Part shown: positions 8,473 to 17,290 of the stretch, in pieces
Position numbering within the stretch: the first letter of the stretch is position 1
How the letters are laid out: each line of letters begins with the position of its first letter
Origin: Rhizobium sp. ZPR4
GTDB lineage: Bacteria > Pseudomonadota > Alphaproteobacteria > Rhizobiales > Rhizobiaceae
NCBI RefSeq assembly: GCF_040215725.1
Contig: NZ_CP157967.1
Coordinates: 1,054,001 to 1,118,000, forward strand
Length of the DNA stretch: 64,000 bases
Direction: 5' to 3'
Program-made: the position numbers and the translations under genes
Notes under the pieces: generated by a model
What the model saw: only the letters and a program-made list of their open reading frames with translations
The model's database searches: none
What the model was told of the DNA's origin: nothing

Positions 8473-9297
8473 CTACTGGCAGCGATAGGCGCGCTCGGAT
8501 AGGGCGCCCATGCCTGAGCGGGTCATAAGCTCGTAAAGAAGGCGGCGGCTGAAGGGGTTGTGCAGGCGTATGGCATCGCATCCGAGAAAATGCGTGTCGG
8601 CCAGTTCGAATGCTCCGAGATGCGGAGCCTGCTCTATGGCCGCACGATAGAAGTCGTGAAACTCGCGACGGCAGACGTAGGTTTTGTACTTCGTCATGCA
8701 GAAGGTCGAAAAAGCATCGTCGTTATCGCGGATGAAATCCGCCATGCCGACAGTCACTTCCGGCCAGGCCGGATTGAACGTATCGTCGAAGACGATGATG
8801 CCATGATCCGCAACCGTGTCCCGGGCCAGATGGCTGTCGGAGACGAGATTGGGCAGGCTGTGCCCGCCGTCGACGCTGAAGAAACGCACCGCACCGATCT
8901 TGTCCGTAATCTCCTCCGCAGAGAACGTCCTGCTGTCACCGACAAGCAGCATCTCCTCGTCGACGGGCAGGCCGAGCCGATCTCCGTGTTCAAGAAACAG
9001 ACGATATTGGTCCGACGTGCCATCCGACACGTTACCGATGTCGAAGAGATCGATGCCGAGAACATCTTCGTTGGGCGCGGCGATCTTCTTCAGGAGAAAA
9101 TAGGATCGTCCGAAATAGATGCCGATTTCGGCCAGGCCGCCATGAAGGCCGTGTTGTCTCTGGCATTCGAGGAGTGAAAGAAAAACGAGGGCGTCCGGTG
9201 GATCGATATATCCCTCCACGCTGCGAAGGTCGTGGAAAATGAATTTTCGGATATTCGATGGTACCATGCGCGCCGCACCCGTCCGCTTATGTGACAC
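8473..9297 (-). CDS. Class I SAM-dependent methyltransferase
   Basis: 274 residues, Methyltransf_24-like. SAM-binding motif I is visible as GGLAEIGIYFGRSYFLL; a following acidic strand reads VLGIDLFDIG. FFSVDGGHSLPNLVSDSHL and HGIIVFDDTFNPAWPEV match the metal-dependent or sugar/small-molecule methyltransferases that often accompany glycan genes. Substrate cannot be told. The gene stands alone in reverse orientation, with its own putative promoter at 9328-9354. No membrane segments. Start ATG at 9297; a second in-frame ATG (MVPSNIRKF) is ten codons in. Confidence 0.75.
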   Translation of the reverse strand: MSHKRTGAARMVPSNIRKFIFHDLRSVEGYIDPPDALVFLSLLECQRQHGLHGGLAEIGIYFGRSYFLLKKIAAPNEDVLGIDLFDIGNVSDGTSDQYRLFLEHGDRLGLPVDEEMLLVGDSRTFSAEEITDKIGAVRFFSVDGGHSLPNLVSDSHLARDTVADHGIIVFDDTFNPAWPEVTVGMADFIRDNDDAFSTFCMTKYKTYVCRREFHDFYRAAIEQAPHLGAFELADTHFLGCDAIRLHNPFSRRLLYELMTRSGMGALSERAYRCQ

Positions 9298-9327
9298 TCT
9301 TTGCCGACCTCATGCCGGTTTAAAAAA

Positions 9328-9354
9328 ACATAGTCACATTTCTGATACGTCAAG
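9328..9354 (-). promoter_or_regulatory. Putative promoter of the methyltransferase gene
   Basis: CTTGAC (9354-9349) matches the rhizobial -35 exactly; CTATGT (9333-9328) lies after a 15-nt spacer, shorter than the usual 17. A run of seven A/T follows on the downstream side. Confidence 0.35.
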
Positions 9355-9385
9355 CCGCAGCGCGCTTGGGCATGGTTCAGCGGCT

Positions 9386-10075
9386 CTATTTGCGGACCAG
9401 CAGCAGCGGTTCGCCTTCTTCTTCCTCGGATTTCTGGAAGCTGCCGTCGGGCTTCATATCGAAGGAGAGTGAGGAGCCGTCATTGCCCAGCATGACAAGC
9501 CCGAAACCTTCCGTCGCCCAGAGGGAGAGCTTGAGGTCGCCGACTTCACTGGCGCAATCACTGGCCGGTGACATCTTGGCCGTGCCGTCCTGATCCTTGT
9601 CGGTGGTGAGCGTGATATCGCAGACGGGCTTGCCGTCCGGTGTCTGGATGCGCCACGCACCGGCAAGGCTTGCGGCAGTCGGCACGTGATCGACGTCGCC
9701 GAGCGCCGGCAGCAGCCAGGTCGGGTCGCCGCCTTCGCTTTCCCACGGCGAGCCTTCCTCCTGCTGGAAGCGCATGAGCGGCTTGCCCTCGGCATCGGCG
9801 ATGGCAAGCGAACCGTCGTCGGTGAAATTCCAGATCTTGGCCTTAGCGAGAGCGGGCAGGGGCGTCGTGCAGGCATCCGCCCCGGTGATTTCGTAGCCGC
9901 CGGAAGCAGTGTTCGTTCCGAAGGTCAGGCGGCAGCCCTTGGCGCCGCTTTCGGGTGCGACCAGCCATTGACCGGCCTGCGCCTGGACCATTTCGTCATC
10001 GGCGGCGCGCGCCGGCAGGACCGCTGTCAAAGCAAAGGCGGCGGAAACCGCCGCTAGACCGAGAAGACGGATCAA
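9386..10075 (-). CDS. Secreted AprI/Inh-family protease inhibitor-like protein with two repeats
   Basis: 229 residues from a TTG start at 10075 with GGGAG seven nt upstream; reading further upstream gives non-coding-looking sequence. Signal peptide LLGLAAVSAAFALTAVLPARA. Two similar beta-barrel units follow: AGQWLVAPESGAKGCRLTFG...GADACTTPLP and AGAWRIQTPDGKPVCDITLT...PASDCASEVG. Each has the W, the paired cysteines and the strand pattern of the Inh (AprI) metalloprotease-inhibitor domain, also found in Brucella Omp19. It probably acts in the periplasm or outer membrane; there is no lipobox Cys after the signal. No protease gene is adjacent. Confidence 0.72.
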   Translation of the reverse strand: MIRLLGLAAVSAAFALTAVLPARAADDEMVQAQAGQWLVAPESGAKGCRLTFGTNTASGGYEITGADACTTPLPALAKAKIWNFTDDGSLAIADAEGKPLMRFQQEEGSPWESEGGDPTWLLPALGDVDHVPTAASLAGAWRIQTPDGKPVCDITLTTDKDQDGTAKMSPASDCASEVGDLKLSLWATEGFGLVMLGNDGSSLSFDMKPDGSFQKSEEEEGEPLLLVRK

Positions 10076-10115
10076 AGCAAATTCTCCCAACGTGCTGCGG
10101 CCGCCACAGGCGTCA

Positions 10116-11024
10116 CTATGATTTGAGATAGGACCGCGTCGCATATAGCGCGATCGCGGCTGCGTTCGAGACATTGAGCGATTTGATCGCGCCCGGCATG
10201 TCGAGCCGGGCAAGCGCACTCACCGTTTCGCGCGTCTTCTGGCGCAGGCCCTTGCCCTCGGAGCCGAGCACGAGGGCGATCTTGTCACCGCTGAAGGTGC
10301 CTTCCAGCGGTGCCGGGCCTTCCGAATCGAGCCCGATCGTCGTGAAGCCGAGCCGGTGTAGCTCGCTGAGCGCATCCGCGAGATTGGTGATCTGTATATA
10401 AGGTATGAGTTCGAGCGCGCCCGAGGCCGACTTTGCCATCACGCCCGATTCGGTCGGGCTGTGGCGCTGCGTCGTGATGACGGCGCCCGCATCGAAAGCG
10501 ACGGCCGAGCGCATGATGGCGCCGACATTGTGCGGGTCGGTCACCTGATCGAGAACGAGCAATAGCGGGCTGTCCTTCAGCGCCTCGAGACGGCGCACGG
10601 GCAGGGGACGCGTCTCCAGCATCACACCCTGATGGATCGCTTCCGGGCCAAGCACCTTGTCGATATCCTGCGGCGAGACGATCTCGACCGGGATGCCGAG
10701 TTGATCGACCGGGCCGACTTCCAGGCGCACCAGCGCATTCTGCGTCGTGGACAGCTTGATGTTCTTGCGCTGAGGGTTGCTCAGCGCCGCGCGAACCGTA
10801 TGCAGGCCATAGAGAAAGACCTGATCGGGCGCGAGCGCCGGCGGCTTCCAGTCGTCGGCGCCGGCCTTCTTGCGCTTCTGCGGCGCCGGCGTTGGGATTT
10901 CGCCACGCTCGCGCTTGGCGTCGCGATGCGCGCGCCGCAGGGTGGCGTAGTGGGCGTCCTTGGCGGACTTGTCGCCGGCGGTGTTGTCTTGGCCCTGGTG
11001 GCCGGGTGTTTTATCTTTGCTCAT
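10116..11024 (-). CDS. rlmB: 23S rRNA (guanosine-2'-O-)-methyltransferase RlmB
   Basis: SpoU/TrmH-family SPOUT methyltransferase that modifies G2251 (E. coli number) in the peptidyl-transferase P loop. 302 residues: a basic, disordered N-terminal tail (about 60 residues, KKRKKAG-like), the substrate-binding domain (FLYGLHTVRAALSNPQRKN), then the knotted catalytic domain with DPHNVGAIMRSAVAF, LVLGSEGKGLRQ and LNVSNAAAIALYATR. These are the three SpoU motifs. The gene reads away from the tRNA-Tyr/Gly pair that follows. Start ATG 11024. Confidence 0.92.
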   Translation of the reverse strand: MSKDKTPGHQGQDNTAGDKSAKDAHYATLRRAHRDAKRERGEIPTPAPQKRKKAGADDWKPPALAPDQVFLYGLHTVRAALSNPQRKNIKLSTTQNALVRLEVGPVDQLGIPVEIVSPQDIDKVLGPEAIHQGVMLETRPLPVRRLEALKDSPLLLVLDQVTDPHNVGAIMRSAVAFDAGAVITTQRHSPTESGVMAKSASGALELIPYIQITNLADALSELHRLGFTTIGLDSEGPAPLEGTFSGDKIALVLGSEGKGLRQKTRETVSALARLDMPGAIKSLNVSNAAAIALYATRSYLKS

Positions 11025-11125
11025 GCGGCTTTATAACCAGCGTGTCCGCGAGCGCATAGCCCTCTTTGACCTGTGGACTTTTTCCACGGGCTGAAATTTT
11101 TTTGTCATTTTTGGCAATTCCTTGT

Positions 11126-11154
11126 GTTGACAGAAGGAAGTGGTCCGGCCATAT
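11126..11154 (+). promoter_or_regulatory. Promoter for tRNA-Tyr/tRNA-Gly
   Basis: GTTGAC (11126-11131), exactly 17 nt, then CCATAT (11149-11154); five and five of six bases match the rhizobial consensus CTTGAC-N17-CTATAT. It lies about 70 nt before tRNA-Tyr, in a T-rich stretch upstream of rlmB. Confidence 0.65.
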
Positions 11155-11222
11155 ACGCGGCGCAGATCGAAGCGGCGACGCCACGGTCTAGCAACTTGGT
11201 CGCAAGATCCAGTCGGAATACT

Positions 11223-11307
11223 GGAGGGATGCCCGAGTGGTTAAAGGGGACGGACTGTAAATCCGTTGGCTCAGCCTACGTTGGTTCAAATCCAACTCCC
11301 TCCACCA
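11223..11307 (+). tRNA. tRNA-Tyr (anticodon GTA)
   Basis: 85-nt class II tRNA with long variable arm and encoded CCA. Acceptor GGAGGGA/TCCCTCC; anticodon stem ACGGA/TCCGT around CTGTAAA, anticodon GTA; T arm GGTTCAAATCC. Followed 26 nt later by tRNA-Gly. Confidence 0.96.
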
Positions 11308-11333
11308 TTCCGGACAGGATCTTGGCCACCCGC

Positions 11334-11407
11334 GCGGGTATAGCTCAATGGTAGAGCAGCAGCCTTCCAAGCTGAATACGCGGGTTCGATTCCCGCTACC
11401 CGCTCCA
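11334..11407 (+). tRNA. tRNA-Gly (anticodon TCC)
   Basis: 74-nt cloverleaf, CCA encoded. Acceptor GCGGGTA/TACCCGC; anticodon loop CTTCCAA gives TCC; T arm CGGGTTCGATTCCCG. In E. coli the same pair (tyrU-glyT) precedes tufB; here the sequence after its 3' end changes to less GC-rich, atypical DNA. Confidence 0.96.
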
Positions 11408-11624
11408 GCTATTTCAGTCATTTAGTTATATCCCATGTCACTATGTGGCCAATTGCCTTTGGCAAGGGCCATCCAAGATGCTCTTCCCGAGGGCTACTCT
11501 CTCTTCCTCTTGAATTGTTCTTTGAGGGCTTTTAAATATCGTGAGACGGGTAAAGAGCCTCGGGCCGAGGTTTTCCGTCCACCCCCGAACTTCTCAAGCC
11601 GAGTTCGTGTCGGGCCTTCAATTC

Positions 11625-11632
11625 AAAGGAGG
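11625..11632 (+). promoter_or_regulatory. Shine-Dalgarno that decides the GTG start at 11639
   Basis: AAAGGAGG (11625-11632) lies six nt before GTG 11639. This is a near-ideal anti-16S match and the main reason to prefer the short 68-residue product over a longer reading from 11435. Confidence 0.6.
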
Positions 11633-11638
11633 CCTATT

Positions 11639-11845
11639 GTGCCAAACAAAAATGTTCGCCATCAGACCTGTCAAAGGTGCACGATTGAATTGCACGCGGC
11701 GGAGGTCGGAAATCAATCGATCGTATTTTGTCCTTCATGCAAAGCGACCGGTCCCCTTGATGGCGCTGGCCTGATTGACGATCCACTACCAGATTGGGCG
11801 GTGACAAATTTGCTTACACAGTCCTTAGTTCATCGCGAACGCTAG
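11639..11845 (+). CDS. Small putative zinc-ribbon protein (68 residues), unknown function
   Basis: Product begins with a GTG start at VPNKNVRHQTCQRCTIELHA and has two CxxC knuckles, CQRC and CPSC, about 20 residues apart, the spacing of a zinc ribbon. The C-terminal half (GLIDDPLPDWAVTNLLTQSL) looks helical. No named family recognised. It lies just after tRNA-Gly in DNA that seems lower in GC than the surroundings, consistent with a horizontally acquired insert or an integration remnant. The frame is open back to ATG 11435, but that extension has poor coding character (for example FRPPPNFSSRVRVGPSIQRR) and no good RBS. Real gene status is likely but unproven. Confidence 0.5.
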   Translation: MPNKNVRHQTCQRCTIELHAAEVGNQSIVFCPSCKATGPLDGAGLIDDPLPDWAVTNLLTQSLVHRER

Positions 11846-11861
11846 TAAGTTTTGTCGTTAT

Positions 11862-11895
11862 TTGACCTCGGCAATGATCTCCAGGTCGAGGTCAA
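11862..11895. repeat. Inverted repeat after the small zinc-ribbon gene
   Basis: TTGACCTCG (11862-11870) and CGAGGTCAA (11887-11895), 9 of 9 complementary, 16-nt loop. A further copy of TTGACCTC lies at 11978-11985. No T-run follows, so a terminator is not obvious. Confidence 0.5.
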
Positions 11896-12088
11896 TGACG
11901 TTAATCCGCGGCTTGACGTTATCGCATAGCTGCACTTGCAGAATTCGGCAATCTACCCTCCAGGCGTCTCCGACTTATTGACCTCATTAGGTGGTGCGAC
12001 TCCCATCTTTGCATATTTGACACGAAGGGTTGCTTAAATCCCCGCGAGCGATAGATATTGCTCAGGCAACCGAAACGGGAGAGCGCAA

Positions 12089-12517
12089 ATGGGTATCTTC
12101 GACAAGATCAAGGGTGCAATCTGGGGAGAGGCAAAGGCTGCCGAGGCCGCGCCTGCACCGACGACCACCGCCGCAACCGCCAATCCGGAACCTGCGTCGA
12201 CGCCGGCTCCTTCGTCGACCACGGCGGCAACCTCGCCCGCGACGAGCGCTCCATCCGCGCCAGTGGATGTCGCCTCGATCCTCGACGCCGCCGTCAAGAA
12301 GAGCGGTCAGAAGCTGGACTGGAAACATTCGATCGTCGACCTGATGAAGGCGCTCGGCATGGATGCGAGCCTTTCGGAGCGCAAGGAGTTGGCGCAGGAG
12401 CTTGGCTATACCGGCGATGCCGGTGACTCCGCCAAGATGAACATGTTCCTTCACAAAGCTCTTTTGCAGAAGCTTGCCGACAATGGCGGCAAGGTGCCGG
12501 CCGATCTTCTCGATTGA
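12089..12517 (+). CDS. DUF3597-domain protein
   Basis: 142 residues. Begins MGIFDKIKGAIWG, then a low-complexity Ala/Pro/Thr linker (about residues 18-58), then the conserved domain PVDVASILDAAVKKSGQKLD, WKHSIVDLMKALGMDASLSE and RKELAQELGYTG, which I recognise as DUF3597 (LysM-associated or stand-alone in many Proteobacteria). No signal peptide or membrane segment. Function unknown. The compact C-terminal fold is helical. It lies between the tRNA-Gly insert and tuf, in the same direction as tuf, with a 418-nt gap after it. Confidence 0.8.
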   Translation: MGIFDKIKGAIWGEAKAAEAAPAPTTTAATANPEPASTPAPSSTTAATSPATSAPSAPVDVASILDAAVKKSGQKLDWKHSIVDLMKALGMDASLSERKELAQELGYTGDAGDSAKMNMFLHKALLQKLADNGGKVPADLLD

Positions 12518-12935
12518 TCGTTTTTCGTCCCGGCGGTCGGCCCATTGCGGACGCCGCCGGATCGCAATACCGATCGTGGCAGTGAGCGATCATTGTCGTT
12601 TAGCGATTGCGCGCTCCCGCCGATGGGCGAGGGCGCGTTTTGTTGTGTAGCGGCCAGATGTCTGGCCGGGCTTCACGCGCCGGACATCTGGAATTCCTTC
12701 CTTAGCGCTCCTATCTAAGCGCCTGAACCGGCAAATGCTTTTACATCTTACCGGATCGACCGGCGAACCTTGCGCGGCGAAGGAATGTTGAAGGCTTGAG
12801 ATCATCCGCCGTCAACCAGGCTTCGCCCGGAATAGGGGCTGCAATTAAGTCTTGCGCAAATGCGACGAAAGCCTTAAACGGCGGCACTAAACCGGTTCGC
12901 CGGGGTCACTCATTACGTTCACAGGAAGCATTCAA
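12518..12935 (+). promoter_or_regulatory. DUF3597-tuf gap: hairpins and likely tuf promoter
   Basis: No gene seen. The gap holds an imperfect GC-rich hairpin ending in GCGCGTTTTGTT (12608-12645), a likely terminator for the upstream gene. CGGCCAGA-TG-TCTGGCCG (12651-12668) overlaps a 9-bp inverted repeat CCAGATGTC/GACATCTGG (12654-12662 with 12683-12691). CTTGCG-N17-TTAAAC (12851-12879) is a weak promoter candidate for tuf. Confidence 0.45.
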
Positions 12936-14111
<1,176 letters not shown>

Positions 14112-14134
14112 TCTCAGGATTATTCCTTTATAAG

Positions 14135-14165
14135 AAGGCCCCGCTGGAAACAGCGGGGCCTTTTT
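14135..14165 (+). terminator. Rho-independent terminator of tuf copy 1
   Basis: AAGGCCCCGCTG-GAAA-CAGCGGGGCC followed by TTTTT: a 10-12 bp GC-rich stem with a GNRA-type loop and a T-run. It ends just before the RBS of the next gene. Confidence 0.93.
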
Positions 14166-14181
14166 GCATTCGGAGGTTCGC

Positions 14182-14691
14182 ATGAGCTTGATCATTCTGA
14201 CCGGCGCTTCCGGCTCGGGAAAGACTGCTATCGCGGAGGCGATCGCCAGGGACAGCGCGGAGACATTAGCCGTCTATCATTTCGACAGCATCGGCGTACC
14301 GTCGCTTGAGGCCATGGCCAGGGATCATGGTTCGCCCGAGGCATGGCAGCGCGACAAGACCATCGAATGGCTGGCACGGCTCGTGCCGCAGGCACAGAAG
14401 GGCAGGGCCGTTCTTTTCGAGGGGCAGATGCGGCCATCCTTCATCGTCGAGGCGGCTGTGGCTGCCAGCCTCGATGACTATCGTATCATCTTGATCGATT
14501 GCGATGATGCAACCAGGAGACATCGCCTGTCCGTCGAGCGGGGCCAGCCGGAGCTTGCCGATGCGAACATGATGAACTGGGCCGCCTATCTGCGCCACGA
14601 AGCCCAGGCAATCGGCTTTGAGATTCTCGATACGAGCCATCTTTCGCTCAAGCAGAGCGTAGATGGTGTTCTGAGGCACCTGATCGATTAG
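14182..14691 (+). CDS. P-loop ATPase/kinase-like protein
   Basis: 169 residues from ATG 14182 (CGGAGG six to seven nt upstream). The N terminus MSLIILTGASGSGKTAIAEA is a Walker A motif (GASGSGKT). RIILIDCDDATRRHRLSVER resembles the NMP-kinase-like LID/arginine region, and the fold looks like small AAA or adenylate/shikimate kinase-type P-loop proteins. Substrate unknown. The start is placed after the tuf terminator. Followed by a convergent GrpB-family gene. Confidence 0.7.
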   Translation: MSLIILTGASGSGKTAIAEAIARDSAETLAVYHFDSIGVPSLEAMARDHGSPEAWQRDKTIEWLARLVPQAQKGRAVLFEGQMRPSFIVEAAVAASLDDYRIILIDCDDATRRHRLSVERGQPELADANMMNWAAYLRHEAQAIGFEILDTSHLSLKQSVDGVLRHLID

Positions 14692-14704
14692 TCCGAGAAT
14701 GTTA

Positions 14705-15235
14705 TCACCAGGCGGTGATATTTTCCGTCGATCCGAATTCGGCCTTCGCACGGCGCACGACATCCTCAACGAAATCGCTCTTGCCGCTGGTATAGCGGTC
14801 CCAGTCACCGTTGGCCTCTTCGGCCAGGCGCCGTTTCAAGGTCGCATAATTCGCCGCAAGTTCGGGATGGGCGCGCAGATAATCGCGAAAGAGAAGGCGC
14901 TCCCGGTGGACCTGATTGTCGGGCAGGCAAAGATAAAGGCGCGTGCCGCAAGGCGTCTCATCCTTGGTGAAGGCCCAGCGGCCGGCGCCATGCAGATCGC
15001 CGTGAAAACGATATCCGCCTTCCTTCAGGCGCTCCGTCGCGGCGAGCCTGTCCTCTTCCGAGAAAAGGACCGCATCGATGTCGAGCTTGGGCTTGGCGCA
15101 TAATCCGGTGATGGCAGTGCTGCCGATATGATGAAACGCAGCGGGCTGGCCAAGCAGCAGGCCAATTACCTTGCTTCTATGTTCGAAAAGAAGGGGCCAT
15201 TGCGGATCATATTCGACGAGCGCGATCGGCCGCAT
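14705..15235 (-). CDS. GrpB family protein (UPF0157, nucleotidyltransferase-like)
   Basis: 176 residues beginning MRPIALVEYDPQWPLLFEHR. The family signature is clear: HHIGSTAITGLCAKPKLDID, followed by the basic-aromatic pattern GGYRFHGDLHGAGRWAFTKD and HRERLLFRDYLRAHPELAANYA. GrpB proteins have a nucleotidyltransferase fold; some are linked to dephospho-CoA kinase, but stand-alone copies have no fixed role. Convergent with the P-loop protein and divergent from the epimerase. Confidence 0.85.
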   Translation of the reverse strand: MRPIALVEYDPQWPLLFEHRSKVIGLLLGQPAAFHHIGSTAITGLCAKPKLDIDAVLFSEEDRLAATERLKEGGYRFHGDLHGAGRWAFTKDETPCGTRLYLCLPDNQVHRERLLFRDYLRAHPELAANYATLKRRLAEEANGDWDRYTSGKSDFVEDVVRRAKAEFGSTENITAW

Positions 15236-15381
15236 CTCACTTATCTCCTTTCGCCGCGCGACATATGCTTTGCCGAGTCGATGCTATTATTTTGCCGGGA
15301 AAGTGTGAGGTCACCAAGCCGTGTCTTGCGAAACGGAGGCAAGGGCCTATGTATCGCTCGATTTTATCTGGAGGAGATTTC

Positions 15382-16275
15382 ATGAAGAAACGTATTTTGT
15401 TCACTGGCGGCAGCGGCAAGGCTGGACGTCACACTGTTCCCTGGCTGGTCAATGCCGGCTATGAAGTCCACAATGTCGATCTCGTGCCGCTGAATAGCCC
15501 CGGCGTCACCAATCTGCAGGCCGATGTCACCGATGCGGGACAAGTCTATAATGTCCTCAGCATGCATCGCGATTTTCCTGATCTCGATCATGGCAACGGC
15601 GTGCAGCCGTTCGATGCCGTCGTGCATTTCGCCGCCATTCCGCGCATCCTGATCAAGCCCGACAACGAGACCTTCCGCATCAACACGATGAGCACCTACA
15701 ATGTCATCGAGGCGGCGGCGAAGCTCGGTGTGAGGAAGATCATCGTCGCCTCCAGCGAGACGACCTATGGGATCTGCTTCGCCGAAGGCCATCGCGACTT
15801 CCATCAGTTCCCGCTGGAAGAGGATTACGACGTCAATCCGATGGATTCCTATGGTCTGTCCAAGGTCGTGAACGAGAAGACTGCCCGCGCCTTTGCCGAG
15901 CGCTTCGGCATCGACATCTATGCGCTGCGCATCGGCAATGTCATCGAGCCGCACGAGTACGAGCGCTTCCCCGAGTTTTTCGCCAACAGCGAGATCCGCA
16001 AGCGTATCGCCTGGAGCTATATCGATGCTCGCGATCTCGGCCAGATCGTCCATCTCTGCATCGAGAAGAATGGCCTCGGCTTCCAGGTGTTCAATGCCGC
16101 CAACGATACGGTATCGGCCAGCACACCGTCGCGCGAACTCGCTGCCAGGCACTTTCCGAACGTTCCGTTCACGCGCGAGATCGGTGAATACGAGGGCCTC
16201 TTGTCCAATCGCAAGATCCGCGAAGTCTTGGGCTTCAAGGAAGAGCACGACTGGCGCAAATATGTGAAGGTCTGA
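15382..16275 (+). CDS. NAD-dependent epimerase/dehydratase (extended SDR)
   Basis: 297 residues. Rossmann motif GGSGKAG at the N terminus (MKKRILFTGGSGKAGRHTVP), then HFAAIPR, SSETTYG and the catalytic YGLSK (YxxxK), as in UDP-glucose 4-epimerase-type enzymes. The start is ATG 15382 with GGAGGAG seven nt upstream; upstream in-frame sequence is not convincing. Next come two glycosyltransferase-like genes on the same strand, so it may supply a nucleotide sugar to them, but a 328-nt gap with a hairpin separates them. Substrate unknown. Confidence 0.85.
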   Translation: MKKRILFTGGSGKAGRHTVPWLVNAGYEVHNVDLVPLNSPGVTNLQADVTDAGQVYNVLSMHRDFPDLDHGNGVQPFDAVVHFAAIPRILIKPDNETFRINTMSTYNVIEAAAKLGVRKIIVASSETTYGICFAEGHRDFHQFPLEEDYDVNPMDSYGLSKVVNEKTARAFAERFGIDIYALRIGNVIEPHEYERFPEFFANSEIRKRIAWSYIDARDLGQIVHLCIEKNGLGFQVFNAANDTVSASTPSRELAARHFPNVPFTREIGEYEGLLSNRKIREVLGFKEEHDWRKYVKV

Positions 16276-16603
16276 GGGGACGCGGTCCCTGCGATCGGCC
16301 GGGCGCTTTGCATTGGCGCCCGGCAAAGGCATCAATCCGGATAAGGGTGCCTCTCCATTTGTTACGCAACAAAACCAAAAATGCTTCCCCAAACACTCGA
16401 CAAATAACGCCGTTTATTTAAGTAGGGTTGCGTTCGCGAAGCATCTCCTAGAGATTGCAGCGCATGGCCGGTATATCCGCGCCCGTGTTTCGAACCAGCA
16501 CCCTCCGGCCGATGGGTCTCAAGGGTGAACAGCGCGCGATTTGCGTCGTAGCGAAAGATAATAGCCGGCTGACCTGTAAGCGCTCAGCCGTTTCGGAGGT
16601 GTC
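16276..16603. other. Intergenic gap with a hairpin after the epimerase gene
   Basis: GCCGGGCGC (16298-16306) and GCGCCCGGC (16316-16324) are perfectly complementary around a 9-nt loop; no T-run follows, so this is a possible Rho-dependent or weak terminator. GGGAC-GCG-GTCCC precedes it. The rest has no gene that I can support. Confidence 0.5.
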
Positions 16604-17290
16604 ATGAAGGATAATGTTGCACGTATTTTTGTCGGGTTCGATTCCAAGGAGGTCGTGGCCTATCACGTCCTGACCCAGAGCATCATCGAGCGCTCGTCTA
16701 TTCCGGTGGTGTTCTCGCCGATCGTGCTCAACAATCTTGAGGGGATCTTCACGCGCGAGCGCAACCCGCTGCAGTCGACCGAATTTTCCTTCTCGCGCTT
16801 CCTCGTGCCTTATCTCAGCGATTACCAGGGCTGGAGCATCTTCATGGATTGCGACATGCTCGCCCGCACCGATATTGCCGAGCTTTGGGCGCTGCGCGAC
16901 GACCGCTATGCCGCCATGTGCGTCAAGCACGACTATCAGCCGAAGATCGAAACCAAGTTCCTCGGTCAGACGCAGACGAAGTATGAGAAGAAGAACTGGT
17001 CGAGCATGATCCTGTTCAACAATGCCAAATGCACGGCGTTGACGAAGGATTTCGTCAATACGGCGACCGGCCTCCAGCTTCATCAGTTCAAGTGGCTGGA
17101 GAATGACGATCAGATCGGCGAAGTGCCGGTCGTCTGGAACTATCTCGTCAACGAATACGACTATCGCGAAGATGCCAAGCTCGTGCACTTCACCGATGGC
17201 GGCCCGTATTTTGATGAATATCGCAACGACGATTACGCTGAAGAATGGTTTGCCATGCGCGACCGCATGCTGCACGTCCAGCAGAAGTGA
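16604..17290 (+). CDS. Glycosyltransferase, GT8-like
   Basis: 228 residues starting MKDNVARIFVGFDSKEVVAY. The metal-binding DxD motif is DCDM at residues 82-85 in SIFMDCDMLARTDIAELWAL; EFSFSRFLVPYL precedes it and ENDDQIGEVPVVWNYL follows, a pattern seen in GT8 and related retaining transferases that use nucleotide sugars. No membrane segments; it probably acts in the cytoplasm on a cell-surface glycan. SD CGGAGG about seven nt before the ATG. The next gene overlaps its stop by four nt, which implies translational coupling. Confidence 0.75.
   Translation: MKDNVARIFVGFDSKEVVAYHVLTQSIIERSSIPVVFSPIVLNNLEGIFTRERNPLQSTEFSFSRFLVPYLSDYQGWSIFMDCDMLARTDIAELWALRDDRYAAMCVKHDYQPKIETKFLGQTQTKYEKKNWSSMILFNNAKCTALTKDFVNTATGLQLHQFKWLENDDQIGEVPVVWNYLVNEYDYREDAKLVHFTDGGPYFDEYRNDDYAEEWFAMRDRMLHVQQK

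Noticed and set aside
11435..11638. N-terminal extension of the small zinc-ribbon gene from ATG 11435
   Set aside because: The added 68 residues look non-coding and ATG 11435 has no RBS; AAAGGAGG six nt before GTG 11639 is a far better start.
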